Below, one piece after another: positions 8,182-16,978 of a stretch of 64,000 nt of DNA. The notes beneath the pieces were generated by a model. That model did not search any database. It saw only the letters and a list, made by a program, of their open reading frames with translations, and was not told the origin of the DNA. The DNA is from CAG-791 sp002390025. Lineage in GTDB: Bacteria; Bacillota; Clostridia; Lachnospirales; Lachnospiraceae. A program made the position numbers and the translations under genes. The stretch covers positions 31,838 through 95,837 of the forward strand of contig CAMNLR010000149.1 in NCBI GenBank assembly GCA_946543465.1, read 5' to 3'. Each line of letters begins with the position of its first letter. The stretch's first letter is position 1.

Positions 8182-9733
8182 GAAAAATCGTAAAAAAACT
8201 CTGTTCTCCTCCCTTTTAGCGCTCCTGTTCCTCATTGCCTTTGTGCCGGAGAGCCTGGCAAAAAGCCTGTCGGAGATCCTGCCGGCCGGCTGGGCGGATC
8301 AGCTCTGCCTGCAGGCGCAGGCAAGTGACACGATCACCCTGCGTGTCTGTAACTGGGAGGAATATATCGATCTGGGCGACTGGGACGAAGAGGAGACCAT
8401 TGAACTTCCCTCCGGGGACATCATCGGCGAAAACTCCATGGTGGAAGACTTCGAGGAGTGGTACTACGAAACCTACGGCAAGCGGGTCAAGGTGGAGTAT
8501 TCCACCTTCGGCACCAACGAAGATCTCTACAACATGCTGACTCTGGGAGATGTCTACGATCTGGTCTGTCCTTCCGAGTACCTGATCATGAAGCTGATGG
8601 CGGAGGACGCCCTCGTTCCCCTGTCGGATGACTTTTTTGACACTGCGCAGGAGAATAACTATTACATCCGCGGCGCTGCCCCCTTTATCCGCCAGATGTT
8701 TGAAAACAGCGAGATCGGCGGGGAACCCTGGGCCAAATATGCCGCAGGCTATATGTGGGGTGTCACGGGTCTGGTCTACAACCCCGAGATCGTGACCAGA
8801 GAACAGGCGTCCACCTGGAAGATTCTTGCGGATCCGGAATTTGCCCGCAAGGTGACGATCAAGGACAACGTCCGCGATGCCTACTTCGCCGCCGTCGGCG
8901 CCATCAAATCCGATCTTCTGACTTCGGAGGAATTTCGCAGCGACCCGGATTATGCGAAAAATCTCGAGAGGGAGATGAACGACACATCCCCTGAGATGAT
9001 CGCAAAGGTGCAGGACTGGCTCAAGGGAGTCAAGGACAATGTCTTTTCCTTTGAGACAGATGCCGGCAAGGCCGACATGATCACCGGCAAGGTCGCTGTC
9101 AACTACCAGTGGTCCGGAGATGCCGTCTACACCCTGGACCAGGCGGATGAGGACGACTACACACTCTGCTTTGCCGTCCCCGAGGAGAGCACCGACATCT
9201 ACTTCGACGGATGGGTCATGCTCAGGAGCGGAATCGGCGATGACGCACAGAGACAGCACGCGGCAGAGGCATTTATCAATTTCATGTCCCGCCCGGACAA
9301 CGCCATCCGCAACATGTACTATATCGGCTACACCTCCGTCATTTCCGGCGGTGAGGATCCCCGCATGTTCGAGTATGCCCAGTACTGCTATGAGGCGGAG
9401 GACGACGAGGAGGAGACAGTCGAGTATGACCTGTCCTATTTCTTCTCGGAGGATCCGGACCAGGCGGACGGGGAGTATGTGATCGAGGCCCCGGCGGAAC
9501 AGCTGGAGCGTCAGCTCTACGGCCAGTATCCGCCTGCCGACGTGATCGACCGCTCCTCGATCATGACCTATTTCAATGATGAACAGAATGAGCGGATCAA
9601 TCAGATGTGGATCAATGTGCGCTGCTTCGATATCCGCAAAGCACCCTGGTGGAGCTGGATCCTGATCCTGGGGACACTGGTTCTCGTCGGAAGATATCTG
9701 ATTATCAGGAGGCTGCGCAATAAGGGCAGATAA
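8174..9733 (+). CDS. potD: Polyamine-binding protein PotD with C-terminal membrane anchor
   Basis: 519 residues from GTG 8174 (GGAAGGAGG upstream). The N-terminus is a signal peptide (KKNRKKTLFSSLLALLFLIAF). The binding domain begins near TITLRVCNWEEYID, typical of PotD/PotF, with DLVCPSEYLIMKLM and YFDGWVMLRSG further on. There is no lipobox cysteine after the signal. Instead the protein ends in a membrane helix (WWSWILILGTLVLVGRYLI, about 489-508) and a basic tail RRLRNKGR, so it is probably held to the membrane at its C-terminus. PotD is normally around 350 residues; extra length lies in acidic inserts (DWDEEETIELPSGD, EAEDDEEETVEYD) and the anchor. Last gene of the operon. Confidence 0.9.
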   Translation: MHKKNRKKTLFSSLLALLFLIAFVPESLAKSLSEILPAGWADQLCLQAQASDTITLRVCNWEEYIDLGDWDEEETIELPSGDIIGENSMVEDFEEWYYETYGKRVKVEYSTFGTNEDLYNMLTLGDVYDLVCPSEYLIMKLMAEDALVPLSDDFFDTAQENNYYIRGAAPFIRQMFENSEIGGEPWAKYAAGYMWGVTGLVYNPEIVTREQASTWKILADPEFARKVTIKDNVRDAYFAAVGAIKSDLLTSEEFRSDPDYAKNLEREMNDTSPEMIAKVQDWLKGVKDNVFSFETDAGKADMITGKVAVNYQWSGDAVYTLDQADEDDYTLCFAVPEESTDIYFDGWVMLRSGIGDDAQRQHAAEAFINFMSRPDNAIRNMYYIGYTSVISGGEDPRMFEYAQYCYEAEDDEEETVEYDLSYFFSEDPDQADGEYVIEAPAEQLERQLYGQYPPADVIDRSSIMTYFNDEQNERINQMWINVRCFDIRKAPWWSWILILGTLVLVGRYLIIRRLRNKGR

Positions 9734-9760
9734 TAAGAAAGATAATAAGAAATTTTAATG

Positions 9761-9793
9761 ATGCCGCCCGGCAGTGTCCGGGCGGCATTCTTT
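9761..9793 (+). terminator. Terminator of the pot operon
   Basis: ATGCCGCCCGG (9761-9771) pairs with CCGGGCGGCAT (9778-9788) and is followed by TCTTT, 28 bp after potD. Confidence 0.8.
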
Positions 9794-9898
9794 ATGGAGA
9801 GCATGCCGGACAGATGCCGATTTGCGGAATGTACTTGAAAAAATACATAAAATGCCATTGTTTTTTGAAAAAACAGTGTGTTTTGCCTTTTATTTTAG

Positions 9899-9928
9899 CT
9901 GTCAATAATTCTTTAAAGGTGTTATTAT
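9899..9928 (+). promoter_or_regulatory. Possible promoter for the PurF-like gene
   Basis: CTGTCA (9899-9904), 18 bp, TATTAT (9923-9928), within an AT-rich stretch 75 bp upstream of the start codon. Confidence 0.4.
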
Positions 9929-10003
9929 GCAGGTGTTGCAGGGAAATGATAAGAAAGATAAAGAAAAGTTAGCTTTATTTACAAAAAAGAAAGAAGAGGT
10001 TTT

Positions 10004-11428
10004 ATGGGCGGTTTTTTCGGAGTGGCATCTAAGCAGGATTGCGTTTTTGACTTATTTTATGGAACCGACTATCACTCACATCTTGGAACGCGCCGCGCGG
10101 GCATGGCAGTTTACGACCGCACGAAGGGATTTGACCGCGCGATCCATAATATCGAAAGCTCAAACTTCAGACCCAAATTTGACAAGGATGTTCTTAAAAT
10201 GGAGGGACAGCTCGGAATCGGCTGTATCTCCGACTATGAACCCCAGCCGCTGATCGTGCGCTCGCATCTGGGCACCTACGCGATCACGACCGTGGGCAAG
10301 ATCAACAATTCAGAGGAGCTCATGTGGAAGCTCTTCTCCGGCACGCACTCCCACTTCCTGGAGATGAGCGGAGGGGATATCAACCCGACAGAGCTCACGG
10401 CCGCGCTCATCAACCAGGGCGACACATTTGAGGACGGCATCCGCTATGCCCAGGAGCTGATCCGCGGTTCCATGACCCTGATGGTCATGACCAAGGACGG
10501 CATTTACGCGGCCCGCGACCGGCTGGGCAGAACGCCGGTGGAGATCGGCTGCAAGGAAGACAGCAGATGTATCTGTTTCGAGAGCTTCTCCTACCTGAAT
10601 CTGGGCTACCGCCACGAGAAGGAACTCGGCCCCGGCGAAATCTGCTTCGTCACCCCCGACGGCGTGGAGACAGTCAAAAAGCCCTTTGACAATATGCGGG
10701 TCTGCACATTCCTGTGGATCTACTACGGATTCCCGGCTTCCACTTACGAGGGGATGAATGTCGAATACGCGCGCTACGAGTGCGGCAAACATCTGGCACT
10801 GCGCGATCTCAAGCGCGGACTTGCCAAGCCCGATATCGTTGCCGGCGTTCCCGATTCCGGCGTCGCCCATGCGGTGGGATACTCGAACACTTCCGGTGTT
10901 CCCTATTCCCGTCCCTTTGTAAAATATACACCCACCTGGCCCAGGTCCTTTATGCCTACGATCCAGAGCCGCAGAAACCTCATCGCAAAGATGAAGCTTG
11001 TGCCCATCCATGAGCTGATCGACAACAAGAGCATGCTTCTCATCGATGATTCCATCGTGCGCGGCACCCAGCTGCGGGAGACGACGGAATACCTCTACAG
11101 GAGCGGAGCGAGGGAAGTCCATGTGCGTCCCGCCTGTCCGCCTCTTGTTTTCGGCTGCAAGTACCTCAATTTCTCCAGGTCGAACTCAGAGGGAGAACTC
11201 ATTACCAGAAGAGTGATCGAGAAACTCGAGGGCAGCGTGGATCCGGCTCCCCATGTCCTCAATAAATATATGGATCCCGATTCCGAGGAATACGCGGCCA
11301 TGCTCGAGGAGATCAGGAAGGAACTCAACTTCTCTTCCCTGCATTACCACAGGCTTGACGACATGATCGAAGCCATCGGGATTCCCTCCTGCAAACTATG
11401 TACTTATTGCTGGAATGGAAGAGAGTGA
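10004..11428 (+). CDS. Amidophosphoribosyltransferase-like protein lacking the glutaminase cysteine
   Basis: 474 residues, start ATG at 10004 behind AGAAGAGG. The fold order is that of PurF: an N-terminal Ntn amidotransferase domain (about 1-230; RAGMAVYD, ARDRLGRTPVEIG) and a C-terminal phosphoribosyltransferase domain with the PRPP loop LLIDDSIVRGTQ (about 345-356). In PurF the mature enzyme begins with a catalytic cysteine (CGVFG); here the matching N-terminus reads MGGFFG, with glycine where the cysteine should be. The first cysteine is C13 in SKQDCVF, outside the expected position. The protein may use ammonia instead of glutamine, or have another role. A C-terminal CKLCTYCW could bind metal. 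It is monocistronic, between terminators at 9793 and 11474, with no other purine gene near. Confidence 0.8.
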   Translation: MGGFFGVASKQDCVFDLFYGTDYHSHLGTRRAGMAVYDRTKGFDRAIHNIESSNFRPKFDKDVLKMEGQLGIGCISDYEPQPLIVRSHLGTYAITTVGKINNSEELMWKLFSGTHSHFLEMSGGDINPTELTAALINQGDTFEDGIRYAQELIRGSMTLMVMTKDGIYAARDRLGRTPVEIGCKEDSRCICFESFSYLNLGYRHEKELGPGEICFVTPDGVETVKKPFDNMRVCTFLWIYYGFPASTYEGMNVEYARYECGKHLALRDLKRGLAKPDIVAGVPDSGVAHAVGYSNTSGVPYSRPFVKYTPTWPRSFMPTIQSRRNLIAKMKLVPIHELIDNKSMLLIDDSIVRGTQLRETTEYLYRSGAREVHVRPACPPLVFGCKYLNFSRSNSEGELITRRVIEKLEGSVDPAPHVLNKYMDPDSEEYAAMLEEIRKELNFSSLHYHRLDDMIEAIGIPSCKLCTYCWNGRE

Positions 11429-11473
11429 TCCGGGCGGCATTTCCATAAAAAGACAGCAGCATGCATCTGAAAC

Positions 11474-11511
11474 ATCCCTCGTTCTGAAAGAGCGGGGGAT
11501 TATTTTTTTTT
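11474..11511 (+). terminator. Intrinsic terminator after the PurF-like gene
   Basis: ATCCC (11474-11478) pairs with GGGAT (11496-11500), extended inward by TCG/CGG-type pairs, then TATTTTTTTT. Confidence 0.7.
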
Positions 11512-11663
11512 CGGGTTTCATGTTTTTGCTGTCAGAATCTCGAAAAACTCGGCGAAAGGTGGTAGGATATATCTAACTGTGCTCTGCAGTCGGATCTGCA
11601 GGCGGCAATACAAGCCCTCAGGTATCGAGAGGTACAGAGGAATACAAAGGAAAAGGTACGATC

Positions 11664-12929
11664 ATGAAAATCGCAGTCATATTATTTGTCCTCATGTATG
11701 TTCTGATCATCTTTCTGCCCAGGTTCCGTATGCCCGCGGCACTGGTCACTGCAGCCCTGTTCATTGTGCTGGGGATTCTTCCCCTTCAGGCGGTGCCGGC
11801 GGCAGTCAACTGGAACGCGCTCATGATGATGTGCGGCACCATGCTGATCGTATACTTTTTTATCAACAGCGGCATGCCGGCAAAGATCGCAGATATACTC
11901 CTGGAGAAATCCGGCAATGTCCGGACGGTGACGATCTTAATGTCTCTTTTCGCGGGACTGATCTCCGCCTTCATTGACAATGTCGCGACGGTTCTGATCG
12001 TGGCGCCGGTGGCGATCGCGATCTGCCGGGAACTGAAAATATCACCGGTTCCCATGGTGCTCTCCATCGCCGTCTCCTCCAATCTGCAGGGCGCGGCCAC
12101 CCTCGTGGGAGACACCACCTCCATCATGCTCGGTTCCTATGCAGAAATGGACTTCCTGGACTTTTTCTGGATGAACGGCAGACCCGGCATCTTCTTTGCG
12201 GTGGAACTGGGAGCGCTGCTGACTGTTCCCGTCATGTTTTTCCTCTTCCGAAATGACACGGAAAAAATCTCGCACACAGGCGATGCAGAGGTGAAGACCT
12301 TTCTTCCCACCATCCTCCTCCTGCTGATGATCGCCATGCTGATCGGCGCCTCTTTCATACCGGATAAACCGGAGACGACCAACGGCCTCATCTGTATCGG
12401 TCTCGCGATCGTGATGATCATTGCGGACGCCTTGCAGAAAAACAGCGCGGAGGGAGGCAGAAATGCCCTCAGGGCAGTGGATTATCAGACCCTTCTGCTC
12501 CTGTTCGGTCTCTTCCTGGTCATTGAGGGCGTCACACAGGCGGGTGTCATCGACCTTCTTGCGGATGTGATCGCAAGAGTGGGCGGCGAGAACAAATTTG
12601 TACTTTATACGGTCATTGTCTGGGGGTCGGTTCTGGTCTCCGCCTTCATTGACAATATCCCCTATGTGGCGACCATGCTGCCGGTCCTCTCGGGAATCGC
12701 GGCCAGGACGGGGTTCGATCCCTGCCTCCTGTATTTCGGACTTCTGACCGGGGCAACGCTGGGCGGCAATATCACGCCGATCGGCGCATCCGCCAATATC
12801 ACCGCCGTGGGCATCCTCCGCAAAGAGGGATATGAAGTATCCTTCGGCCAGTTTGCCCGCATAGGCATCCCTTTCACTTTTGTTGCGGTAATGGGAGGAT
12901 ATCTGCTGATCTGGGCTCTGTGGTCCTGA
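11664..12929 (+). CDS. Ion transporter of the ArsB/NhaD (IT) superfamily
   Basis: 421 residues with about eleven hydrophobic helices. Two inverted-repeat signatures of the IT superfamily are clear: SAFIDNVATVLIVAP in the first half and SAFIDNIPYVATMLP in the second, plus GATLGGNITPIGASANI near the end. Proteins of this kind export arsenite, exchange Na+/H+, or move dicarboxylates or citrate; the sequence alone does not separate these. No arsenic genes (arsR, arsC) lie nearby, which argues against arsenite. The start ATG at 11664 follows AAAGGAAAAGG. A possible hairpin (CTGCAG pair, 11584-11601) lies in the leader. Confidence 0.85.
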   Translation: MKIAVILFVLMYVLIIFLPRFRMPAALVTAALFIVLGILPLQAVPAAVNWNALMMMCGTMLIVYFFINSGMPAKIADILLEKSGNVRTVTILMSLFAGLISAFIDNVATVLIVAPVAIAICRELKISPVPMVLSIAVSSNLQGAATLVGDTTSIMLGSYAEMDFLDFFWMNGRPGIFFAVELGALLTVPVMFFLFRNDTEKISHTGDAEVKTFLPTILLLLMIAMLIGASFIPDKPETTNGLICIGLAIVMIIADALQKNSAEGGRNALRAVDYQTLLLLFGLFLVIEGVTQAGVIDLLADVIARVGGENKFVLYTVIVWGSVLVSAFIDNIPYVATMLPVLSGIAARTGFDPCLLYFGLLTGATLGGNITPIGASANITAVGILRKEGYEVSFGQFARIGIPFTFVAVMGGYLLIWALWS

Positions 12930-12948
12930 CCGGACAGATAACTTCGAG

Positions 12949-12984
12949 GCAGACAACTCTCTTAATGCAGACAACTCTCTTAAT
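12949..12984 (+). repeat. Perfect 18-bp tandem duplication
   Basis: GCAGACAACTCTCTTAAT occurs twice in direct succession (12949-12966, 12967-12984), just upstream of the ribosome binding site of the next gene. Confidence 0.9.
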
Positions 12985-12998
12985 AAAGGAGTAAACAG

Positions 12999-14126
12999 AT
13001 GAAAAAAACAGTGACCGGCATAATGATGACTGTCGTACTCTTGGCTATGACCCTGCTGTCTCTGACGGCATGCAATCTGAAGGCGGGAGGAAAATCGGAC
13101 GCTTCGGGCGATTCCGCAACACAGACCGCAGAGGAGATCCTCACAGAGGAGCCGCTTGTGACGGAAGCAGAGGACGACGGCAAATACCACATCGGAATCC
13201 TGACTTACCGCAATCACGGCGCTGCCGAAGAGACTGTAAAGGGTTTCAAGGAAGAGATGATCTCCCTTTTAGGAAGTGATAAGGTGGAGTTTGAAGAGAT
13301 CGACGCCGAGGGCGACACACAGAAGTGCGCGGATATCGCCACGGGTTTCGCCAACAGCGGCTATCAGCTGATCTTTGCCTGCGGCACCGAGGCCGTGCAG
13401 AATGCGGGCGCCGCAGTGAAAGAGACACCGATCATCGGCGGATGTGTCAGCGACTATCTTCTCTCGGGCGTTGTGAGCTCTCTCGACGCACCCGGAGGAA
13501 ATATCACGGGCGTTTCCAGCATGGGACCCATAGATGAACAGATGAATCTGGTCGAGCAGATCACCCCCTGGCCGGTTTCCGTCGCGATCATCACAAGCGG
13601 CATTGAGACCGGGTCCAGATTTGAGATGGATGTGGCAACCCAGGTCCTGGACGAGAAGGAGATTCCCTGGAAATCCTATAATGCGGCGACCGAGGAGGAC
13701 CTGCGCAGCAGGATGAAGGAAGCGGCCGAAGAGTACCCCTGCATCTACCTTCCCACTGACAACTTCATCGCGTCGCATATGGATATTGTGCGCGATGTCG
13801 TCCTGGAGACCGGTGTGCTGGTCGTGACGGGTGATTATCAGATGTGTGCCGACGGCGGTCTGTGCTGCTGCAGCATTGATTACTATGAGCACGGCAGAAA
13901 AGCCGCGGGAATGGCCTATGCGGTCCTGGAGCAGGATGAGGAGATCTCAAGACTGTCGATCCAGGAGGAGACAGAGACCCAGCTCTTCTACAATCCTGCC
14001 GTCGCGGAGCGGATCGGCTGGTACAGCTACGGCAATATGGCGCCTCTGACCGTGTCGGAGGAGGACTATCCTGCACTTGACCAGGAGGACGGAGATACCC
14101 AGACGGAAGAAAGCTGGGAACAGTAA
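12999..14126 (+). CDS. Substrate-binding lipoprotein of the TrpX/YtmA type
   Basis: 375 residues, start ATG 12999 with AAAGGAG. Signal peptide with lipobox LTAC (about 22-25), then a Ser/Ala/Glu linker. The folded part (from about 62) begins YHIGILTYRNHGAAEETVKGF and contains IFACGTEAVQNA and PGGNITGVSS, typical of ABC substrate-binding proteins of Pfam ABC_sub_bind (TrpX family, amino acid or related ligands). No permease or ATPase gene is adjacent. It is followed after 15 bp by a response regulator and histidine kinase, so it more likely presents a ligand to that sensor or serves a transporter encoded elsewhere. An unusual CCC triplet lies at GGLCCCSIDYYEHG. Confidence 0.85.
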   Translation: MKKTVTGIMMTVVLLAMTLLSLTACNLKAGGKSDASGDSATQTAEEILTEEPLVTEAEDDGKYHIGILTYRNHGAAEETVKGFKEEMISLLGSDKVEFEEIDAEGDTQKCADIATGFANSGYQLIFACGTEAVQNAGAAVKETPIIGGCVSDYLLSGVVSSLDAPGGNITGVSSMGPIDEQMNLVEQITPWPVSVAIITSGIETGSRFEMDVATQVLDEKEIPWKSYNAATEEDLRSRMKEAAEEYPCIYLPTDNFIASHMDIVRDVVLETGVLVVTGDYQMCADGGLCCCSIDYYEHGRKAAGMAYAVLEQDEEISRLSIQEETETQLFYNPAVAERIGWYSYGNMAPLTVSEEDYPALDQEDGDTQTEESWEQ

Positions 14127-14141
14127 AGAAGGGTTTTATCT

Positions 14142-14825
14142 ATGAGACTGTTGCTTGCAGAAGACGAAGAGGCCATGTCCGAGGCGGTCGTTGACATACT
14201 GGAATACCACCGCTATCAGGTGGATGCGGTCTACGACGGAGCGGAGGCTCTCGATTATATTCATGCGGGAGATTATGACGGCATCATTCTGGACATTATG
14301 ATGCCTGTGAAGAGCGGTCTGGATGTGCTCCGGCAGATCCGCAGTGAGGGCTGCAGGACTCCGGTGCTGCTGCTGACAGCAAAATCGGAGATCGAGGACA
14401 GGATCGAAGGACTGGATCTGGGCGCGGATGACTACCTGACCAAGCCCTTCCATATGGGCGAGCTGCTGGCCAGAGTCCGCGCAATGCTGCGCCGCAGGGA
14501 GGAATTTACCCCGGATATCCGCGCCTTCGGGGACATAACACTGAATCCCCGGACCAGCGAACTGAGGTGCGGGGAACAGTCAGTCAGCCTCTCACGCCTG
14601 GAGTGCCGTCTGATGGATGTCCTGATCCTCAACAGGGGGATCTATCTGTCCTCCGAGGAACTATTGGAAAAAGTCTGGGGCTATGACTCCGATGCGGATG
14701 TGGGCTCTGTCTGGGTCTACATTTCCTATCTTCGCAAACAGCTTTCAAAAGTGGGTTCCGCCGTGACCGTAAAGGCCAGGCGCGGAACAGGCTATATCCT
14801 GCAGGAGCCGCAGAACAATGGTTAA
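14142..14825 (+). CDS. OmpR/PhoB-family response regulator
   Basis: 227 residues. Receiver domain with acidic pocket AEDEE (6-10), phosphoacceptor D51 in IILDIMMP, and lysine in YLTKPF. DNA-binding winged helix at about 127-224 (GYDSDADVGSVWVYISYLRKQL, ARRGTGYIL). It is co-transcribed with the upstream lipoprotein and overlaps the histidine kinase start by eight bases. Its target genes are not evident. Confidence 0.95.
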   Translation: MRLLLAEDEEAMSEAVVDILEYHRYQVDAVYDGAEALDYIHAGDYDGIILDIMMPVKSGLDVLRQIRSEGCRTPVLLLTAKSEIEDRIEGLDLGADDYLTKPFHMGELLARVRAMLRRREEFTPDIRAFGDITLNPRTSELRCGEQSVSLSRLECRLMDVLILNRGIYLSSEELLEKVWGYDSDADVGSVWVYISYLRKQLSKVGSAVTVKARRGTGYILQEPQNNG

Positions 14826-16230
14826 AACGCTGCAAAGGAAATTCATCGTCGCGTCCATGCTGGCGGTCACGATCCTGCTGGCGACCCTGGTCGGAGCGAT
14901 CAATATTCTCTACTGCTATTCTGTCCGGACACGTGAAAACAACATGCTGGAAATGCTCTGTGAGACAGACGGTCAGCCGGATGGACCCCGCGGATTTTCC
15001 GACACGGAGCGCAGAGCGGATATGCAGGATCCCGATGGCGCTCAGGGAGGCGAAGAAGCCCAGGAGGAAGATCCGGCCTCAGGCACGGAGCGCACCGGCA
15101 CGCAGCAGGACCGGCAGTTTATACAGCGCGACGGACACAACGAAATGGACAGGCTGATCCGACGCGGACTCTCCATGGATGATGCACTCTCGGCGCGCTT
15201 TTTCGCAGTCTGGTTTGATGAAAACAAAGAGATTGTCCAAAAGGATACTTCCCGAATCTATGCAGTGACCGCCGAAGAGGCATCCGTGCTTGCCCGGGAC
15301 ATTCTTTTTCTGGGAAAAAGCTCCGGCGTCTATCAGGATTTCCGCTATATGATCCGGGAAAAGGATTCTTCGCGGGAAATACTGGTTGCCATGGACATAT
15401 CCAGGGACAGGGAGGATATGATCAGGATCCTCGGAATATCCGCGCTGATCGCCGCCGTCTGCTGGATCGCCATGCTGCTGCCTGTCCATGCACTGGCAAA
15501 GCGGGCCATTGCCCCTACGGCCATGAGCATTGAGAGACAGAAGCAGTTCGTGACAAATGCCGGCCATGAGCTGAAGACCCCGCTTGCGATCATACAGGCC
15601 AATACCGAGGCCCTTGAGCTCTATACCGGGGAGTCCAAATGGACCCGCAATATCCGCGCGCAGACAGTACGTCTGAGCGGTCTGATGCAGAACCTTCTCA
15701 CACTTTCCAGGATGGATGAGGATTCCCTGAATCTCGAGAAGAAGGCCTTTGCCCTCTATCCCCTCGCCGGGGAGGTATGGGAGAATTTCGCGGAGCCCGC
15801 GGCAGGCAGAAATCTTTCTTTCAGGATCATTGACGAAGAGAAGGAGGAGGCCAGGGTCCTGGCAAACCGCGAGAGTATTGCCCAGCTTCTCTCGATCCTG
15901 TACGACAATGCCGTCAAGTATACGCCGCGGGGAGGGGAGATCGAGGTGCGGATCTGTTCCGCCGCGGACAGTGTGAGACTGATCCAGTCCAATACTGTCT
16001 CCGGGATGGAAGGCGCAAAGGAAATTGCAGAGGATCCCAACCGCCTGTTCGAACGTTTCTACAGGACAGACTCCGACCGCAGCCGCAAAAAAGGAGGCTA
16101 CGGAATCGGCCTTTCCGCGGCCAGGGCTATCGCCGCTGCCAACAGCGGCGCGATCTCCGCCGGGATCGGGGACGGCAGGATCCTGTTTACAGTGACCTTG
16201 AAAAAAGCAGCCCGGGAGCAGACTTCCTGA
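14818..16230 (+). CDS. Membrane sensor histidine kinase
   Basis: 470 residues. Membrane helices at about 8-34 and 203-225 enclose an outer sensor domain rich in Asp, Gln and Arg (about 50-115 is low complexity). No clear HAMP domain follows the second helix. Dimerisation and phosphoacceptor motif AGHELKTPLAII with H250, N box LYDNAVKYTP, and G box GGYGIGLSAARAIA. Partner of the preceding response regulator by overlap and order. Together with the upstream lipoprotein the three genes form a candidate ligand-sensing unit. Confidence 0.95.
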   Translation: MVKTLQRKFIVASMLAVTILLATLVGAINILYCYSVRTRENNMLEMLCETDGQPDGPRGFSDTERRADMQDPDGAQGGEEAQEEDPASGTERTGTQQDRQFIQRDGHNEMDRLIRRGLSMDDALSARFFAVWFDENKEIVQKDTSRIYAVTAEEASVLARDILFLGKSSGVYQDFRYMIREKDSSREILVAMDISRDREDMIRILGISALIAAVCWIAMLLPVHALAKRAIAPTAMSIERQKQFVTNAGHELKTPLAIIQANTEALELYTGESKWTRNIRAQTVRLSGLMQNLLTLSRMDEDSLNLEKKAFALYPLAGEVWENFAEPAAGRNLSFRIIDEEKEEARVLANRESIAQLLSILYDNAVKYTPRGGEIEVRICSAADSVRLIQSNTVSGMEGAKEIAEDPNRLFERFYRTDSDRSRKKGGYGIGLSAARAIAAANSGAISAGIGDGRILFTVTLKKAAREQTS

Positions 16231-16317
16231 TAAAAGCCGATAAAGGTTTGATAGCAAAATACCGCTGTGCATAACTGTATATATGTATAATTGTATAATT
16301 ATTTGGCGAAATACGCT

Positions 16318-16346
16318 TTAAATGGCATTATCACCTATGCTATAAT
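16318..16346 (+). promoter_or_regulatory. Promoter for the small XRE regulator
   Basis: TTAAAT (16318-16323), 17 bp, TATAAT (16341-16346) with a perfect extended element (TGCTATAAT). Confidence 0.6.
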
Positions 16347-16478
16347 ATTATGCGGATTAATGCCACGACGCATAAAAAACAACTATATTAAAAACAGATT
16401 ACGGCATCTGTGATAATCAGGGCCCACTGTCTGAAACAATTACAGAATATTTCAGTCGTGAACAGGAGGTTTCAGAAG

Positions 16479-16829
16479 ATGGAAAGCGGTATGACGAAAG
16501 CGGAGGTTTTAAAGAAGGTCATTCTGTCACAGTATAAGAGTGTGAGGCAGTTTGCAGTGGAAATGGATATTCCTTACAGTACTTTAGTGACAGCATTGGA
16601 ACGGGGAATAGAGGGCATGGCATACAGTACGGTGATCCGTATCTGTGACGCACTTTCTTTGAATCCGGTTGACTTTTCACCGCTTGAGGATGGAGACGGA
16701 CTCTCTGCGCAGATCACTACCAAGAGGGTAATGGAACGTTATGACAGGTTCAACAGAGCCGGCCGTAAAAAGATTCTTGACATTATGGATGATTACAGCC
16801 AGATAGAAATGTATACAAAGCCGGATTGA
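16479..16829 (+). CDS. Small XRE-family DNA-binding protein
   Basis: 116 residues from ATG 16479, chosen because AGGAGG lies 9 bp upstream; the frame is open 69 bp further without a binding site. The helix-turn-helix lies at about 10-60 (VRQFAVEMDIPYSTLVTALERG, then YSTVIRICDALSL). The C-terminal part (RYDRFNRAGRKKILDIMDDYSQIE) is a helix typical of phage-like and ICE-like XRE regulators. The gene is single, with no toxin partner. The stretch 16830-16978 after it carries a GC hairpin (CAGCAGAGGCTCTGCTG, 16877-16893) but no T-run. Confidence 0.85.
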   Translation: MESGMTKAEVLKKVILSQYKSVRQFAVEMDIPYSTLVTALERGIEGMAYSTVIRICDALSLNPVDFSPLEDGDGLSAQITTKRVMERYDRFNRAGRKKILDIMDDYSQIEMYTKPD

Positions 16830-16978
16830 GCGAAACATGTCGGCGGGATTTGGCAGCGGGCATAAATTCCGTATCAGCAGCAGAGGCTCTGCTGCCGGAG
16901 GCCGTGCCTGCGCCGGCAGACATTTTCAGGACTCAATCTACCGGCCCTTGCTTATAAAAGCAGGAGGGAGATTTTGTA

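Noticed and set aside
11664..12929. Arsenite exporter as a firm call
   Set aside because: The fold fits, but no ars genes are near and related transporters carry other ions, so only the superfamily is stated.
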